This document shows positions 1-10,924 of a stretch of DNA of 64,000 nt, piece by piece. The first letter of the stretch is position 1. Each line of letters opens with the position of its first letter. The translations under genes were made by a program, and so were the position numbers. This stretch comes from Pseudevernia furfuracea (taxonomy: Eukaryota; Ascomycota; Lecanoromycetes; Lecanorales; Parmeliaceae), in contig JAIUPT010000038.1 of the NCBI GenBank assembly GCA_022315425.1, positions 1,178,001 through 1,242,000 of the forward strand. Direction: 5' to 3'. Below the pieces are notes generated by a model. The model was not told the DNA's origin. It did not search any database and was given only the letters and a program-made list of their open reading frames with translations.

Positions 1-857
1 AATTCAGGATCCTTTGCCACAAAAGCGACACCATTTACACTAATATCAAAATGATCTTTGCCCCCAAAAGGCGGAATTGGGCTCTCTAGGCCTGATCCTT
101 TCAAAACATTTGTAAGCTTCCCCAAACTATATCTGCCCAGGTTCTCTGTGATGTGCGGTTTCTGTCTTCGGAGAATCCCATGCCATAAAGCATTTCGTTG
201 CGGTTTCACATAATGGTCCCAATGACGCACCATTAGAGACTCGTATAACATCCCAGTCGAGTACTTCTTCGGCTCGTCTTCTTTCTTGTACAAGGAACCA
301 TCTAGCTTCGCTTTGGCGGAAACCACAATGGCAAACCGGTCCGCATCCGCATCCAAGGCCTTGAGCTTGACATCTGATATGGGTGCCGGCACAAGACCCG
401 CGACATAGCTCTTTCCAATCTCGTCCGCACTCCCTACCACCAATTGAGTATGTCCATTTTCCATTGATCTTAGCCACAATAGCTCATTCCCACCTCCTAG
501 CCAATTTGGCTCACTCGTACCCTCGGCATTAGTAATAAGTGACTGAGTTCCACTACTGATATCCATCACCTTAATCTCCGAGGTCTTTTGGTGTGATTCG
601 AATGAGTAGGTGGAGACAGTATACACAGCCAGATTTCCAGGGCTGTTCGGAGACGCTGAGCTTCGTCTGGGCGCTGAGAGTAATATTTCGGGCGTGAATT
701 TGTCTGCAGCTGCCATTTTAAATAGTGGGCCGGAACCCATGGTAATATCAGGTTCCCAAAGTAACTGTGGGCTTTGGGATAAAATAGTATAGGAGAGGAA
801 AGTTGCGAGACATGCAACAGATAAAAGGGAAAGCGCAACTGTTCGTTCAAGTGTCAT
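1..857 (-). CDS. dpp5: Dipeptidyl-peptidase 5 (S9 family), N-terminal part, cut by window edge
   Basis: The minus-strand reading frame is open without a stop from an ATG at 857 down to base 1, about 285 codons, and no intron is needed. The start is followed by a hydrophobic stretch (residues about 7-26, TVALSLLSVACLATFLSYT) that can act as a signal peptide or signal anchor. The next part reads FTPEILLSAPRR, then VYTVSTYSFESHQKTSEIKV and SEPNWLG, which is the conserved N-terminal beta-propeller start of fungal DPP V. Family members are prolyl-oligopeptidase-type serine peptidases that remove X-Ala dipeptides and are usually secreted. The catalytic Ser/Asp/His lie in the C-terminal half, outside the window, so activity cannot be judged here. 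Family assignment is from recognised sequence; secretion is inferred. Confidence 0.88.
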   Translation of the reverse strand, partial: MTLERTVALSLLSVACLATFLSYTILSQSPQLLWEPDITMGSGPLFKMAAADKFTPEILLSAPRRSSASPNSPGNLAVYTVSTYSFESHQKTSEIKVMDISSGTQSLITNAEGTSEPNWLGGGNELLWLRSMENGHTQLVVGSADEIGKSYVAGLVPAPISDVKLKALDADADRFAIVVSAKAKLDGSLYKKEDEPKKYSTGMLYESLMVRHWDHYVKPQRNALWHGILRRQKPHITENLGRYSLGKLTNVLKGSGLESPIPPFGGKDHFDISVNGVAFVAKDPE

Positions 858-957
858 GGCGACTGACTGCAGTCTGCAGTGATACTATTGTTCAATTTGT
901 CATTTAGACTGGTAGCTGCCCGTAGCTTCTACTTTTCAAAAGGTTGATGGCTGTTTA

Positions 958-1215
958 CGGAGTTTGACAACCTCGACAACCAAAAGGTCCTAGACAGCGC
1001 TAGTTACAGCCCTAACCCTACTTTCGGAAGCCGACCCTGTAGCAGGGGACCTTAGAACTATCTTTTATGGGGCCTTATGGAGGCAATGAACCCCAAATGT
1101 AGCTCAACCCGGGCGCAAATCCAAAGCAGAATCCGAGCAACACTTCAGGTAGGGCGTTTTCCGAGATCTTGGCGCAGAAGTCTTTGGTGTCAAGGGCTTT
1201 CGCTGCAGACCTCCG
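958..1215. mobile_element. MITE-like repeat, copy A (diverged)
   Basis: Two blocks of this segment, at about 1008-1030 and 1152-1213, match the element at 23655-23791 closely and in the same order and spacing, except that this copy has about 110 nt extra in the middle. The segment is bounded by TA on both sides, and the outermost bases are a short inverted repeat (CGGAG at both ends). It holds two CCCTAA units, as does the other copy. It lies 100 bp upstream of the DPP5 start. A non-autonomous Tc1/mariner-type element is my inference; the exact ends are uncertain. Confidence 0.5.
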
Positions 1216-1521
1216 TAATCGAAGCTGAATACTTTTGTCTTGCTTGCGACGAAAGTAGAATGATATTGGTTTGCATCATTCCTAATGCCCGAGATGAAGG
1301 AGGAATGCGAATAATGTGTTCGTTTATACAGCTACTTCCAATGCGTGCTAATCCAATGTGAGAGCTCAGCTCTTTGCAAGCCACAAACAAATACCCAACC
1401 AGGAAATTCAGCTTCCCACAAGCCGCAAACACAGAGGCATTCACCTCATAGTACAGTGCTCTCACCAATACAAGGCCTTCAAATGTTACAGCGAACCGAT
1501 GTCCTCCCTCCACACACACAA

Positions 1522-2103
1522 TCATGACCAGTATCCCTTCGACCGCCAGCTTTCCATCTCACGATCCCTATGCTCTCTTTTTGCCATCTCTCTCGCAATA
1601 TACTCCTCCATCTCTCTCCTCATCTCACCCTCTCCTTGACTTGACTCGCAGTTTCTCAAGCCTAAGAACCTCCCAAAGCGCCTCCGCTTGTCCTCGACGC
1701 TCGCAGCTTTCTTGTCCTCCTTCTGCTCTGCCAGCTGCATTATCCTCTTTATCTCTTCCATCTCATCGATCTCTCCTTCCTCCAACTCCTGGTCGGTTGG
1801 CGCCCACCATCTGGCAACGACAGGCATGGGATACCCGAGGCTATATTGACCTGGCGTGCGCTGGTGGTAGAAATGGGCGAGGGAGTCAAGCTGCTCTTCG
1901 GATAAGAGGTGGTAGTGTAGTATCGTTGAGGGAAAGTCTGGGTGTGGAAGGCCTGTCTCTATACTGAGCAGAGGGCAGAGCTGGTGCAGAAGATGGACGA
2001 AGCGCCGCTTGTGGATGGGAGTCTTAGCTTCGGGGCGCTGAGTATTTGTGACGCTGGAAAAATTGGACGCCGATGGCGTAGGTGGGGCACGGCTTGAATC
2101 CAT
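1522..2103 (-). CDS. Conserved fungal protein of unknown function (193 aa)
   Basis: A single open frame; I place the start at 2103 (MDSSRAPPTP) rather than 20 codons upstream because the upstream residues look non-conserved. The middle carries a compact block around residues 45-90 (LPHPDFPSTILHYHLL, then HFYHQRTPGQYSLGYP) that looks like a real, conserved fold. It is followed by a strongly charged helical tail rich in Glu, Arg and Lys (residues about 105-193), likely coiled coil. The first 40 residues are Ser/Pro/Thr-rich and probably disordered. I do not recognise a named family. No signal peptide or membrane segment is visible. It is transcribed in the same direction as DPP5, 660 bp away. 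Confidence 0.65.
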   Translation of the reverse strand: MDSSRAPPTPSASNFSSVTNTQRPEAKTPIHKRRFVHLLHQLCPLLSIETGLPHPDFPSTILHYHLLSEEQLDSLAHFYHQRTPGQYSLGYPMPVVARWWAPTDQELEEGEIDEMEEIKRIMQLAEQKEDKKAASVEDKRRRFGRFLGLRNCESSQGEGEMRREMEEYIAREMAKREHRDREMESWRSKGYWS

Positions 2104-4252
2104 GGCGGCCAAAGCAGGTGAATGAAGGAGACCGGCTTTGCAAGAATATTGTGGAGAGTGCAAATGTGAGTGTCACTTCTGCGGAGAACGCAATACCTGA
2201 TTGCTTTTCAAGCTCAGCAGTCGTAAGTAATCTATGTAGAGAAGGCTAATATGTTTCGGTTTGATGCAAATGAAGGACTGAGACGGAATATTGAGAGAGA
2301 TCTAGGTCCATCGTTCCTCGTGGTATGATGAATGAGCGCTTTTGTTACGAATTAGTGAGCTTGCTCTTGCTTTCACAAATGCTTTGTACTGTTTTTGCCT
2401 GGCCATGAAGACTTCCGTTGTTGCTATTTTTATTTGTCAAAAGAATATTCTAGCCATGCTCTCGCCATTCGTCTTTGTCCTTTGTCTCAAGAGAGATGAA
2501 TTCAAGTTTCACCGACATCACGAAGCTCAGGAACGCAAATCTTGTCGTTGCAAATGGCTCGATATGGACGGCTAAACGAGGTTCGAGAATTGGATCAGTA
2601 TCGTTCGATTTGGGACAACCAACTCTGCACGATGGTGATACTATCAGTGATTTGAAGCCATTGGCGTTTTTTCATTGTTACTTCGAATCCCTTCTCCGCT
2701 CCGAGACAGATTCGTTTGTCGGGGTCCTCAAAGCCCCCACTGGCACATCCACGTCCCTTTGTACCATTGACCAATGTCAGCGACCGCCAGAATCGCGCTT
2801 TGTCTCATGGCCATTGTTGTGCTCAGCACAGCACCAACAGTTTTGGTCTAGCTTTCGGTTGCTCAATCCTAAAAGAATCCGAAGAGCCTTGTTGCTGGGA
2901 GTTTCTCTCCAACGCCCTCACTCTCCGCTTAACGATGAAGGGCACAAGCCGTTCCGGGAAACAGACTAGCCGCAGTGGGACGACAGAGGCTCCTTCACAT
3001 GCCGAGATGAGTATCTGCCATGGCTCCAATATCAATGGACGTGATGATAGGTCTTTGGAGATCTATGTCCCTCCGATAGTCATGGGTCTCGCTTGACGCC
3101 GTCTCGAACCCGCGCACCGACTTGTCAGAAGCAATTAGGATTTACAGCACAACTTGGCAGCAGCAGACGCGCTGGAAGCGATGGCAAGCGACTGAAAGTG
3201 GTCTGCGTTCAAAAATTGCAACAAAGAGGTCTAAAATTAGCAGAGGAATACGATAAAGGTAGACTATGCAGCTGCCAAAGACCACTAAAAACAAGGTATG
3301 ACTCGGAAGATTAGATGTACAGGAGGATGAGCGAGGTGCTGGCAGCGACAGCTGAGGCCCTATGGAGGAGCATTTCCTGACTGCGCCTGTCAAGTGTCTT
3401 TCTGTTGAAAATCGTTGTAATCTCCACCATTCGTTCCCTGTTATCCCGTGAAAGCCATTGATGGACGCACGCTATGGTAGCAAAGTATAAAGCCAGCGCG
3501 CGAAAGCTCTAGATTCCCCGGCATCCAGAGGGGGGCCGGCGAGGTCAAGTTACAGTACAGTCTGTTACAGTCTTCAGACCCAACATGTCCTCCCATAGAT
3601 CAACCCCAATTTCCGCTCTCATCCCTCCGACCGACGCGTAGGCCTTGAAGAAGACGTTCGAGAAAAGTGGGGGGTCCGGGACAAATCGCTGCCGGCCGAG
3701 CACCGAGTCCCCCTCGCTGCTGCCGGTCCCATGGGACCCCAATGATGAAGACATGCCTTCATGCGTTGTTGCTGCATTTCCGTCTGTCTGCATGCTCTCC
3801 TCTCTTTGGGCGGCATGTGGAGGCAAAGCGGGAATATTGGCTGACGGTTCTTGCCTCTCTGGGAATATTGTCCGGAAAATTGCAATCAGTATCTGGCATA
3901 ACTATGTGTGGAAACTGTCAGAATGGGAAAATGAGGGGAGCTAGGAGGGTAGGCATGAACGTTGCCCCTTTGCTGCCGAGGTGAGGACTACGTAGTACCG
4001 ATCATTTTCACTACCTTGCTCGAATGCTCATAACCAGCTGACGGACTCTCTTGAACGGTTGAGGCAGGTGGCTTTGGGCGTTGAAAGTTAGATGTGCCAG
4101 TTCATTACCTAAATTTGCCACATTGATCGGGCAATACTGCAGCCGCCTCAATTGCCTCTGCGACCAAGTAGAGTGTATTCTAGGGTATCGTTTTTGATAC
4201 TATGCTTTAGATACTAACATACACGTTATTCCCCCGCCCAGCAACGTCTATC
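2104..4252. other. Gene-poor intergenic stretch (2.1 kb)
   Basis: I find no frame with convincing protein character. The longest open frames (2475-2969 plus, 3545-3826 minus) have skewed composition and no recognisable motif. The minus frame at 3545-3826 (93 codons, with VPDPPLFSNVFFKAYASVGG) is the least unlikely, but I would not call it a gene. A TATA-like TATAAAG lies near 3486. The stretch contains the 3' end region of Brr2 next to 4253. Confidence 0.5.
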
Positions 4253-7200
4253 TCACTCCTCATCCTCCTCCTCGTCATCTTCCTCCATTCCCTCGGCTGC
4301 AGTGATCTTAAAAGACGGATCTTGATCCACACCAACATAACTGTCACTCATCAAGTAAAGCGTTAATTCCTGCTCTCCCACCCTCGTAGGCACAAATTCC
4401 AATTTCGTCTCCAACTTTTTCCCAATGGTCACCCTCTTGATCGCAAGCAGATTCTTCGAACTTTCATCCCCAACCACCAGCCACCAGTTCTCCATTTTCT
4501 TCTGCGGGTAGAACGGCGCGTGCACCGTCGTATCCAATTCCTCATCATCATCCACTTCTCTTGTAATCGTGACCTTGAGATGAGCAGAGGAGTTGGTGGC
4601 GATGTTTTCTGAATCTTCAACCTCGAAGTCAATCTCCACGTTCGGGTACTTGGTATTCGTGAACGCAGCGGCTTGAGAAAGCTGCTTATTATCGAGACCG
4701 AGTCGCTTGACAGTCTTGTCGTAGTTCTTGTTCTCGGATGGGTCCATCAGATCCATGAATTCAAAAATGTCCTTCGCGCCGGAGTCGTTGGCCGCTTTGA
4801 TGACTTCGGGTGAGAAATGCGGGATCTGTTTCAATGGGCTGTCACGGTCCCACATGGCTTGCACTAACATCTGTGACATTTCCATAGCGCTCATGGCGTT
4901 GAGATGGCCGTCTGAGGAGAGGACGTCCACGCAGCCACTGAGAAGGTTCAGTACTTTGGATAGGATAATCTCTTGGTCTTTTGCGAGATCTACTGGCAAT
5001 TGCATGCGGGAAAAATGCGCTTGGAGCAGGACGAATGCTTTGAAGTGGGGAGATTCGTACGCGGGCTGAGCCATTTTGACGGGGATGCGGTCGTAGATAC
5101 GACGCAAGATGTGATCCTCGTGCCTCCGTATCTGGATTGACTCAAACTCTGTAGCGGAAGTGACTATCTCCAGAATGCCCTTGAGCTTAGTACGGCCTGT
5201 GAGTGATAGTAAGAATGTTTGCATAGTGATAAACGAGATGTTGTAATACGCGGCGATCATAGCGGCATTGAGTGGAGTGACGGTGTCATCTTCCTCGTCC
5301 AGCTCTATTATCTTGGCTTCTGACAGGTCTTTAAGCGTATTCTCGACCAGCTCAGAGAGATGTGTACTCAGACCCTCATGCGAAGTGTCTGTCAGTCCGT
5401 AATAGCTTGGGTTAGCCAGTAGTCGACGGTAGAAGTAGGTGTACGTAGCCCAGTCGACAGCGTCTTGCGTAGACGCAATGATCTTCGTACTGATCTCCGA
5501 CACAAAAGCATCGTGCATATAGACCTGAAGATGGCTCTCGATCGGAAGAGCCTCGTTCAGGAACTTTTTGTAGTACTCGCGCTTGGTAGCGGGTACCATG
5601 AGCACACCTCTACTCGACTTATCCTCGAGCGGTCTGCTAGCTTTGCCGAACATCTGCAAGATCTCGCTAATAGGATAATCAATATACCGATGTTCGCGGC
5701 CCTCGTAGAATTGAGTACCCATCACAATAACGAGGTGAGCAGTGCAGTCAATCTCCCAGCAGACATCTCGTGAAGCAACCATGATCTGAAGAGCTCCAAT
5801 AGAGTAGAGGTGAGAGACGATGCGCTTGTCATTCATACTTAGAGCTTCATGGAAATACCCTATACCATGTGATATGGAGTCGGCGAGGGCAGTCTCGTTG
5901 ACGCGTTGTAATAGCGGAGCTATCTCGTCAATGCCGGCGTGCAGAAATCTGTCTTCGTCATCACTCGCTATGCAAGCCGCAAGCAGGTCAAGAGCAGTAG
6001 CACGAGTTTGCTTGCGACTAGGGACGAAGATCATGGCCGGCTTGCCCGGAGACATCTGAAGGACAGCAGCATAGGTCGGCTTGGCCATCGCAAGCATCAA
6101 TGAGGGGAAGTGAGGTATCGTAAAGGATTGAATATGCAATTCAAGGGGTACTGGCCGCACATGAGGGCTGAAGTTGTAGATGGTATGCTTCGTAGCTCCA
6201 AGCCATTCGCCGACATCCCGAGCATTGGAGAGCGAGACGCTCAACCCAACCAGGCGCATGTTATTCTCGGTCTGCAGTGCCACGTAGTGCATCCGCGACA
6301 CGATGATCTCGTAGATGAAGCCACCTTGGCCCCCTAGCATATGGAGCTCGTCTGCGATAAATAGCTGCACGGTCTGCACACTCTTCCGCCGTTGCCATTG
6401 GCGAGAGATTAGATCCCACTGTGTTGGAGTCGCCAGTATTAGGTCGCCCTTTTCCAGGATCTTCAGATCAGCCGTAGTTTCGCCCGTGAGCTTGACAATC
6501 TGTTTGCCACCCGCGATGTTTGCGAGCCTCTCTTGCCAGTCCGCAAGTCTTTGGTCGACGAGCTCTTGGAAAGGGGCGATGTATACAGCTCGACCTTTAG
6601 TTTGCGATGACCAATGGCGCAGTATGGCAAATTCAGCGCATACAGTCTTACCAATACCTGTAGGTGCGCCAACAAAGACGTTGTCATTCGTGGTGAAGAG
6701 TGAGCTAAATACTTGGGTTTGGATTTTGTTAAACCTTTCCCATTGAGGGTAAAGTCCCTTGAAGTCCTCCCTTTTCAGGGCTGCGACAGGCAAAGGTTGT
6801 AGATCAAGCAATGGCGTATGTGCAGGGAACTTCTCTGGCAGGACGAGCTTGTCGAAAGAGACAGCGAGCTTCGTTTCTGATTGCAACCACCGGTCAGACA
6901 GCACAGTGATAAAATAATTCGGCGGCATTGGCTCGGTAATGGGAACGGTGAATTCCACAAGGTGTTCGCTCATCTCTGATTGTGCGTAGTCCTTCCGTAA
7001 GAGAAACTGGTCATGAAACAGTATGTCCTCGCCATCGCAATCTTCAACGAGGATCCAGAAACTCTCTGCCATCCCGTGCACAGACTCGTCCCATTCAAAG
7101 TTGGGCGTTATCGTAAGCTCAATCCGGAGCATCGACCTCGTCACAGGCTGAACTTGCGCCTGAACTTCCAACCTTGGAAACTTATGGACAAGGCTACACA

Positions 7201-10200
7201 CGGTTTTGCCAGACTTTGACATTCCAAGAAGCTCGCCCATGCGTGGAGGGTCGAGGTCAAAATACGCTGACCATGGCCCGTCAATCTTTTCCGCTTTCTG
7301 TACAATCTCTCGTGGACAAGTTGGAAACTGTCGAAGAGGTGTCATTGTTGGCCACATTCGCTTTTCGGCCATCTTGCACAAGTCTAGAGCAGTCTTCGCT
7401 ACGGATGACCAACCCTTCTTCAGGCAGATCTCAAAGATGGCTCGAAGGATACGGCCGGCGGACTGGGTAACGTATACCAGGTCTGCCATTAGTGCAAGAC
7501 CTTCCAGCTTCAGTCGTGAGATGAAAGCCTGCAATAATACGTTGATCTTCGCATGTGGCTCCTCGATGCCTTCTTTGACTGGAATTGGAACCCTTCCCAG
7601 AAGCTTTGCTAGCTCAAGCTTCTCGTCTTGCCTGACTGGGATGTACTTGAACTCATCACTGAGCGCGAAAATCCTGAAAAGTTCGATCGGAGTAATCATT
7701 GGCTGGATGTGATGGTTGTATGTCAACATGGAGGTGTGGGTGATGTAGTAGTGCGAGGCGATGCGTCCAAGCTCTGTAGCCTGGAGTTTGCCAGTTTTCT
7801 TGTCGTACTTGACTAGACTGGACCTTTCCAAGACCGCGGCAGCTGAGTGTATGAGGTCAACGCGCTTTTGTTCAAGCGCATTATCTCCCTCATACTCGGC
7901 ACCTACGCTGTACAGACCAGGTGAGCGCAACATCCGCACGAATAGGTAGGTGTAGCCCAGCCACTCAACGGCTTCGTCTCGAGTTCTGACGTTGCCGAGG
8001 ACTATCTCTGCGTTGAGGTTATCAGCCAATTTGCTGATAAACTGGCTCTCAATTGGAAGCTGCTGATTCATGAGCGAAAGATAGTATTGCATCTCATTCT
8101 GGGTGGTAATGATGATACCTTCTCCAAAGGTATCATACTGAGGCCGGCCTGCACGACCAAGCATTTGCAAAACATCCTGAGGACTTAGCTCTACCCAGCT
8201 GCCCTTCTCAGGGGAGTAGATCTGGGTACCCTTGATAATGACAGTATGAGCCGGAAGGTTAACACCCCACGCCAATGTTGCCGTGCAGACGAGAACTTGG
8301 AGAGAACCATCGGCGAAAAGATCCTCGACGGAGCTTCGGTCAGAGCGACTCATACCAGCGTGATGGATGCCGAATCCGTAGGGCATCAACTCTTTCAAGT
8401 CCCTATCCATCACCTGACCCGACTCTTCCTCAAGGATCTCTCGACTTGCTGCATCGCTCCGAAGGATCTGCCCTATGGTCTCCATCTCCAGAGCTTTGTC
8501 TTTGATGTATCTAGCAGTCTTCGCCGTTTCTTTCCGCGAGTGGACAAAGATCAATAGTTGTTGCTTGTTCTGGCCAACTTGTTCCATGACTTTGGTATAG
8601 CAAACGTCGTTCATAGTCTTGAGCTGCTTGATCGCCTTTTTATCTGTGACCCCGATGAACTCCTGACGCAGAGGACATGGTCTATAGGATCCATCAAAAT
8701 GGAAGAGACCATTGATGGGATCGACACGCAAAAAGCTTGCCACGTCTCGGTAGTTGGGAAGGGTTGCACTTAGGCCTACTAGTCGGACTGCATCTCCTGT
8801 TTGTTCGATCTTCCGAATGGTCCTGCTGACTATGCTCTCAAGTACTGGGCCTCGGTCATCATGCAGAAGATGGATTTCGTCGATGATGATGAGTCTGACA
8901 AGGTTGGTATAGCTCATATCTGTTGCCTTTCGGGTAATGACATCCCACTTCTCTGGCGTTGTGACAATGATCTGCGTGTCAGCAATCTGCTGCTTGGTAA
9001 GTTGTCGGTCACCAGTAAGCTCAGAGACCTTTACACCGTAGGGCTCTAATCGTTTCCCAAAATTGCCTACTTGCTCCTGGACCAAAGCCTTCAGTGGAGC
9101 AATATAGACAATCTTGAAGTCGTCGAGCATGATCTCTCCAGTCTCGGGGTTTCGGTTCTTCCCAATCTCGCGAAGCATGGCTAGCATTGCCACATTCGTC
9201 TTTCCAGAACCCGTGGGGGCACAAATCAGCATGTTTCCATCGTCCTCAAATGCTGTGGGAAAGCATTTGGTTTGGATACGATTCAGTTCTTTTGAACTAC
9301 CAAATCCCTGCCGTGCCCACTCTGGTAGATCAGACGTAGGCATATTGTTGCGCTCGCTGGCATCTTTGCGTGCCTTTGGAGCCGGTACGTGAATTTCTTC
9401 GTAACCCTTGAAAGTTCGCTTCGTCGTTCCATTGGGAAGCTTGACATTCTGATTCGTCATCAGATGATTCCCTTGATCGAAGACGAGGTTCTCGAGGTTG
9501 ATCAGTCTCTTCGGTTGCAAACCTCCAACCAAAGCTCCATCCTCCTTTGGAGGTGCCCTATCCGCTGCTGCTGATGGTACGTCGATGTCCATGAGGTCAA
9601 GCTTGAGCTTCTTGTTTGGTTTCGAAACTCCATCGAAATTCTCGTCGTTCCGACCTTCGAGCTCATCGAGGATAGCTCTGTGACCTTCTGCGATCATTTC
9701 GCGCTCCAGCGCGGCTCTGACAGTCCCGTCTTCCGCTGCTCTTCGCCAACGAGTAACCCATACGATCTTGTTTCGATTTATGATAAGTTTCTCAACCAGC
9801 TCATGATGCTCCCAGTCGAAGAGCTCCATAAGCTCATTCTCAATCTCTCTTAGAGGCTTCTCTTCTCCCTCTACCGAGATACCAGATAGAAGCTGCAGCG
9901 CCTCTTGAGTCTTCGATTGCTGGATATGGGCGTCAGTGTAGATGACACCAATTTGACGTTGTAGCCAGTATGCATCTATGTCTCTAACGGAGACAACGTT
10001 CATTTGCGCTTTCCGGTCCTGTTTTGTGGTTGAACTATCGGCATTGCCGTCAATGATCATTTCTTCACCCTCTCCTATATCTTCAACTGGATCCACTGCT
10101 TCAGCACCACCTGCAGCGGCGCCATCTACCTGCATTTCGGCGTTCTCCGCCTCCTCATCTGAGGAAGGCTCGTTTTCATCTCTGACCTCCAAGGTCTCGG

Positions 10201-10924
10201 GACCACCTTCTTCTTCATCGTCCGATTCGTCGAAAACTACGGCTACGCCCTGTTTCTCGTCCAGTTCGACGTCATCCTCAGCATTTTCGGCGCCGTCCTC
10301 GTCCACGTTCGCATCTTCATCTTGGCCATCGTAATCCGTAATCTTCTTTCCCAAATTGACCAACTCATTAAACGCCTTTGAATCCATTGTAACACCCAGT
10401 AGATCGTCAACTTCCCTCTTCTTGTCAAAGTCCTTCATATTCTCGTCCTTGAGAAGCTCAAGTATGGCATCTGCGGCGCTTCTGACAACCTCGTGGGGTA
10501 CATCACCCAGGTTATTTGCAGTCGTTGTCAAGATTAGATCATAGGTTTGCCGTGTTGCTGGAGTCCGAGGTCGATACTTCAATCCTTCTACCAGAGCATC
10601 TGCGGCAGAAAGAATGCCAGCCCCTCGCATCTGTTCTGGCTCGCCGCGCTTCCTCTTCTTCTGTTCTCTTTTCAACACTTCTTCTCCTTCTCTAATACTG
10701 CCTCGCTCGACGTCCTTGAGATCTGTGGTCTTCTTCTTTTGTTTTGGAGCATTCTCACGAGCATCTCTCGACCCCATGTCGCGAATGTTGATGCGACCTG
10801 CCAAGGACTCAGGGTCACCTGTGACTTCATCATTGCGACGAGTAGAGAAACGCTTATCATGCTGCAAGACCAAGTTGGACATAGCAGCATATTTGTACTG
10901 CGAGATGTTGTTAGGGTCCGCCAT
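4253..10924 (-). CDS. brr2: Pre-mRNA-splicing RNA helicase Brr2 (U5 snRNP)
   Basis: One uninterrupted frame of 2,223 aa, the usual length for Brr2. It is the ATP-dependent helicase of the U5 snRNP that unwinds U4/U6 during spliceosome activation. The N-terminus (MADPNNISQYKYAAMSNLVL) matches the family start and includes the PLUG region. An acidic stretch follows at about residues 200-295. There are two Ski2-like cassettes, each followed by a Sec63 domain. Cassette 1 has Walker A APTGSGKT at about 569-576, DEIH at 682-685 and SAT near 720. Cassette 2 has APTGIGKT at about 1420-1427 and DELH at 1525-1528, but SVS where SAT is expected, in keeping with the catalytically silent second cassette of Brr2. 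The C-terminus is acidic. The lack of any intron in a 6.7 kb splicing-factor gene is notable. Confidence 0.98.
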   Translation of the reverse strand: MADPNNISQYKYAAMSNLVLQHDKRFSTRRNDEVTGDPESLAGRINIRDMGSRDARENAPKQKKKTTDLKDVERGSIREGEEVLKREQKKRKRGEPEQMRGAGILSAADALVEGLKYRPRTPATRQTYDLILTTTANNLGDVPHEVVRSAADAILELLKDENMKDFDKKREVDDLLGVTMDSKAFNELVNLGKKITDYDGQDEDANVDEDGAENAEDDVELDEKQGVAVVFDESDDEEEGGPETLEVRDENEPSSDEEAENAEMQVDGAAAGGAEAVDPVEDIGEGEEMIIDGNADSSTTKQDRKAQMNVVSVRDIDAYWLQRQIGVIYTDAHIQQSKTQEALQLLSGISVEGEEKPLREIENELMELFDWEHHELVEKLIINRNKIVWVTRWRRAAEDGTVRAALEREMIAEGHRAILDELEGRNDENFDGVSKPNKKLKLDLMDIDVPSAAADRAPPKEDGALVGGLQPKRLINLENLVFDQGNHLMTNQNVKLPNGTTKRTFKGYEEIHVPAPKARKDASERNNMPTSDLPEWARQGFGSSKELNRIQTKCFPTAFEDDGNMLICAPTGSGKTNVAMLAMLREIGKNRNPETGEIMLDDFKIVYIAPLKALVQEQVGNFGKRLEPYGVKVSELTGDRQLTKQQIADTQIIVTTPEKWDVITRKATDMSYTNLVRLIIIDEIHLLHDDRGPVLESIVSRTIRKIEQTGDAVRLVGLSATLPNYRDVASFLRVDPINGLFHFDGSYRPCPLRQEFIGVTDKKAIKQLKTMNDVCYTKVMEQVGQNKQQLLIFVHSRKETAKTARYIKDKALEMETIGQILRSDAASREILEEESGQVMDRDLKELMPYGFGIHHAGMSRSDRSSVEDLFADGSLQVLVCTATLAWGVNLPAHTVIIKGTQIYSPEKGSWVELSPQDVLQMLGRAGRPQYDTFGEGIIITTQNEMQYYLSLMNQQLPIESQFISKLADNLNAEIVLGNVRTRDEAVEWLGYTYLFVRMLRSPGLYSVGAEYEGDNALEQKRVDLIHSAAAVLERSSLVKYDKKTGKLQATELGRIASHYYITHTSMLTYNHHIQPMITPIELFRIFALSDEFKYIPVRQDEKLELAKLLGRVPIPVKEGIEEPHAKINVLLQAFISRLKLEGLALMADLVYVTQSAGRILRAIFEICLKKGWSSVAKTALDLCKMAEKRMWPTMTPLRQFPTCPREIVQKAEKIDGPWSAYFDLDPPRMGELLGMSKSGKTVCSLVHKFPRLEVQAQVQPVTRSMLRIELTITPNFEWDESVHGMAESFWILVEDCDGEDILFHDQFLLRKDYAQSEMSEHLVEFTVPITEPMPPNYFITVLSDRWLQSETKLAVSFDKLVLPEKFPAHTPLLDLQPLPVAALKREDFKGLYPQWERFNKIQTQVFSSLFTTNDNVFVGAPTGIGKTVCAEFAILRHWSSQTKGRAVYIAPFQELVDQRLADWQERLANIAGGKQIVKLTGETTADLKILEKGDLILATPTQWDLISRQWQRRKSVQTVQLFIADELHMLGGQGGFIYEIIVSRMHYVALQTENNMRLVGLSVSLSNARDVGEWLGATKHTIYNFSPHVRPVPLELHIQSFTIPHFPSLMLAMAKPTYAAVLQMSPGKPAMIFVPSRKQTRATALDLLAACIASDDEDRFLHAGIDEIAPLLQRVNETALADSISHGIGYFHEALSMNDKRIVSHLYSIGALQIMVASRDVCWEIDCTAHLVIVMGTQFYEGREHRYIDYPISEILQMFGKASRPLEDKSSRGVLMVPATKREYYKKFLNEALPIESHLQVYMHDAFVSEISTKIIASTQDAVDWATYTYFYRRLLANPSYYGLTDTSHEGLSTHLSELVENTLKDLSEAKIIELDEEDDTVTPLNAAMIAAYYNISFITMQTFLLSLTGRTKLKGILEIVTSATEFESIQIRRHEDHILRRIYDRIPVKMAQPAYESPHFKAFVLLQAHFSRMQLPVDLAKDQEIILSKVLNLLSGCVDVLSSDGHLNAMSAMEMSQMLVQAMWDRDSPLKQIPHFSPEVIKAANDSGAKDIFEFMDLMDPSENKNYDKTVKRLGLDNKQLSQAAAFTNTKYPNVEIDFEVEDSENIATNSSAHLKVTITREVDDDEELDTTVHAPFYPQKKMENWWLVVGDESSKNLLAIKRVTIGKKLETKLEFVPTRVGEQELTLYLMSDSYVGVDQDPSFKITAAEGMEEDDEEEDEE

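Noticed and set aside
1008..1020. CCCTAACCCTA, resembling telomere repeat
   Set aside because: Only two units, repeated inside a MITE-like element at both of its copies; not a telomere tract.
2475..3096. Overlapping plus-strand open frames of 126-164 codons
   Set aside because: Unnatural composition, two frames over the same bases, no motif, no splice partners.
3098..3125. T-loop-like GGTTCGAGAC on the minus strand, possible tRNA
   Set aside because: The T-stem does not pair, and no acceptor stem or anticodon arm could be found on the 5' side.
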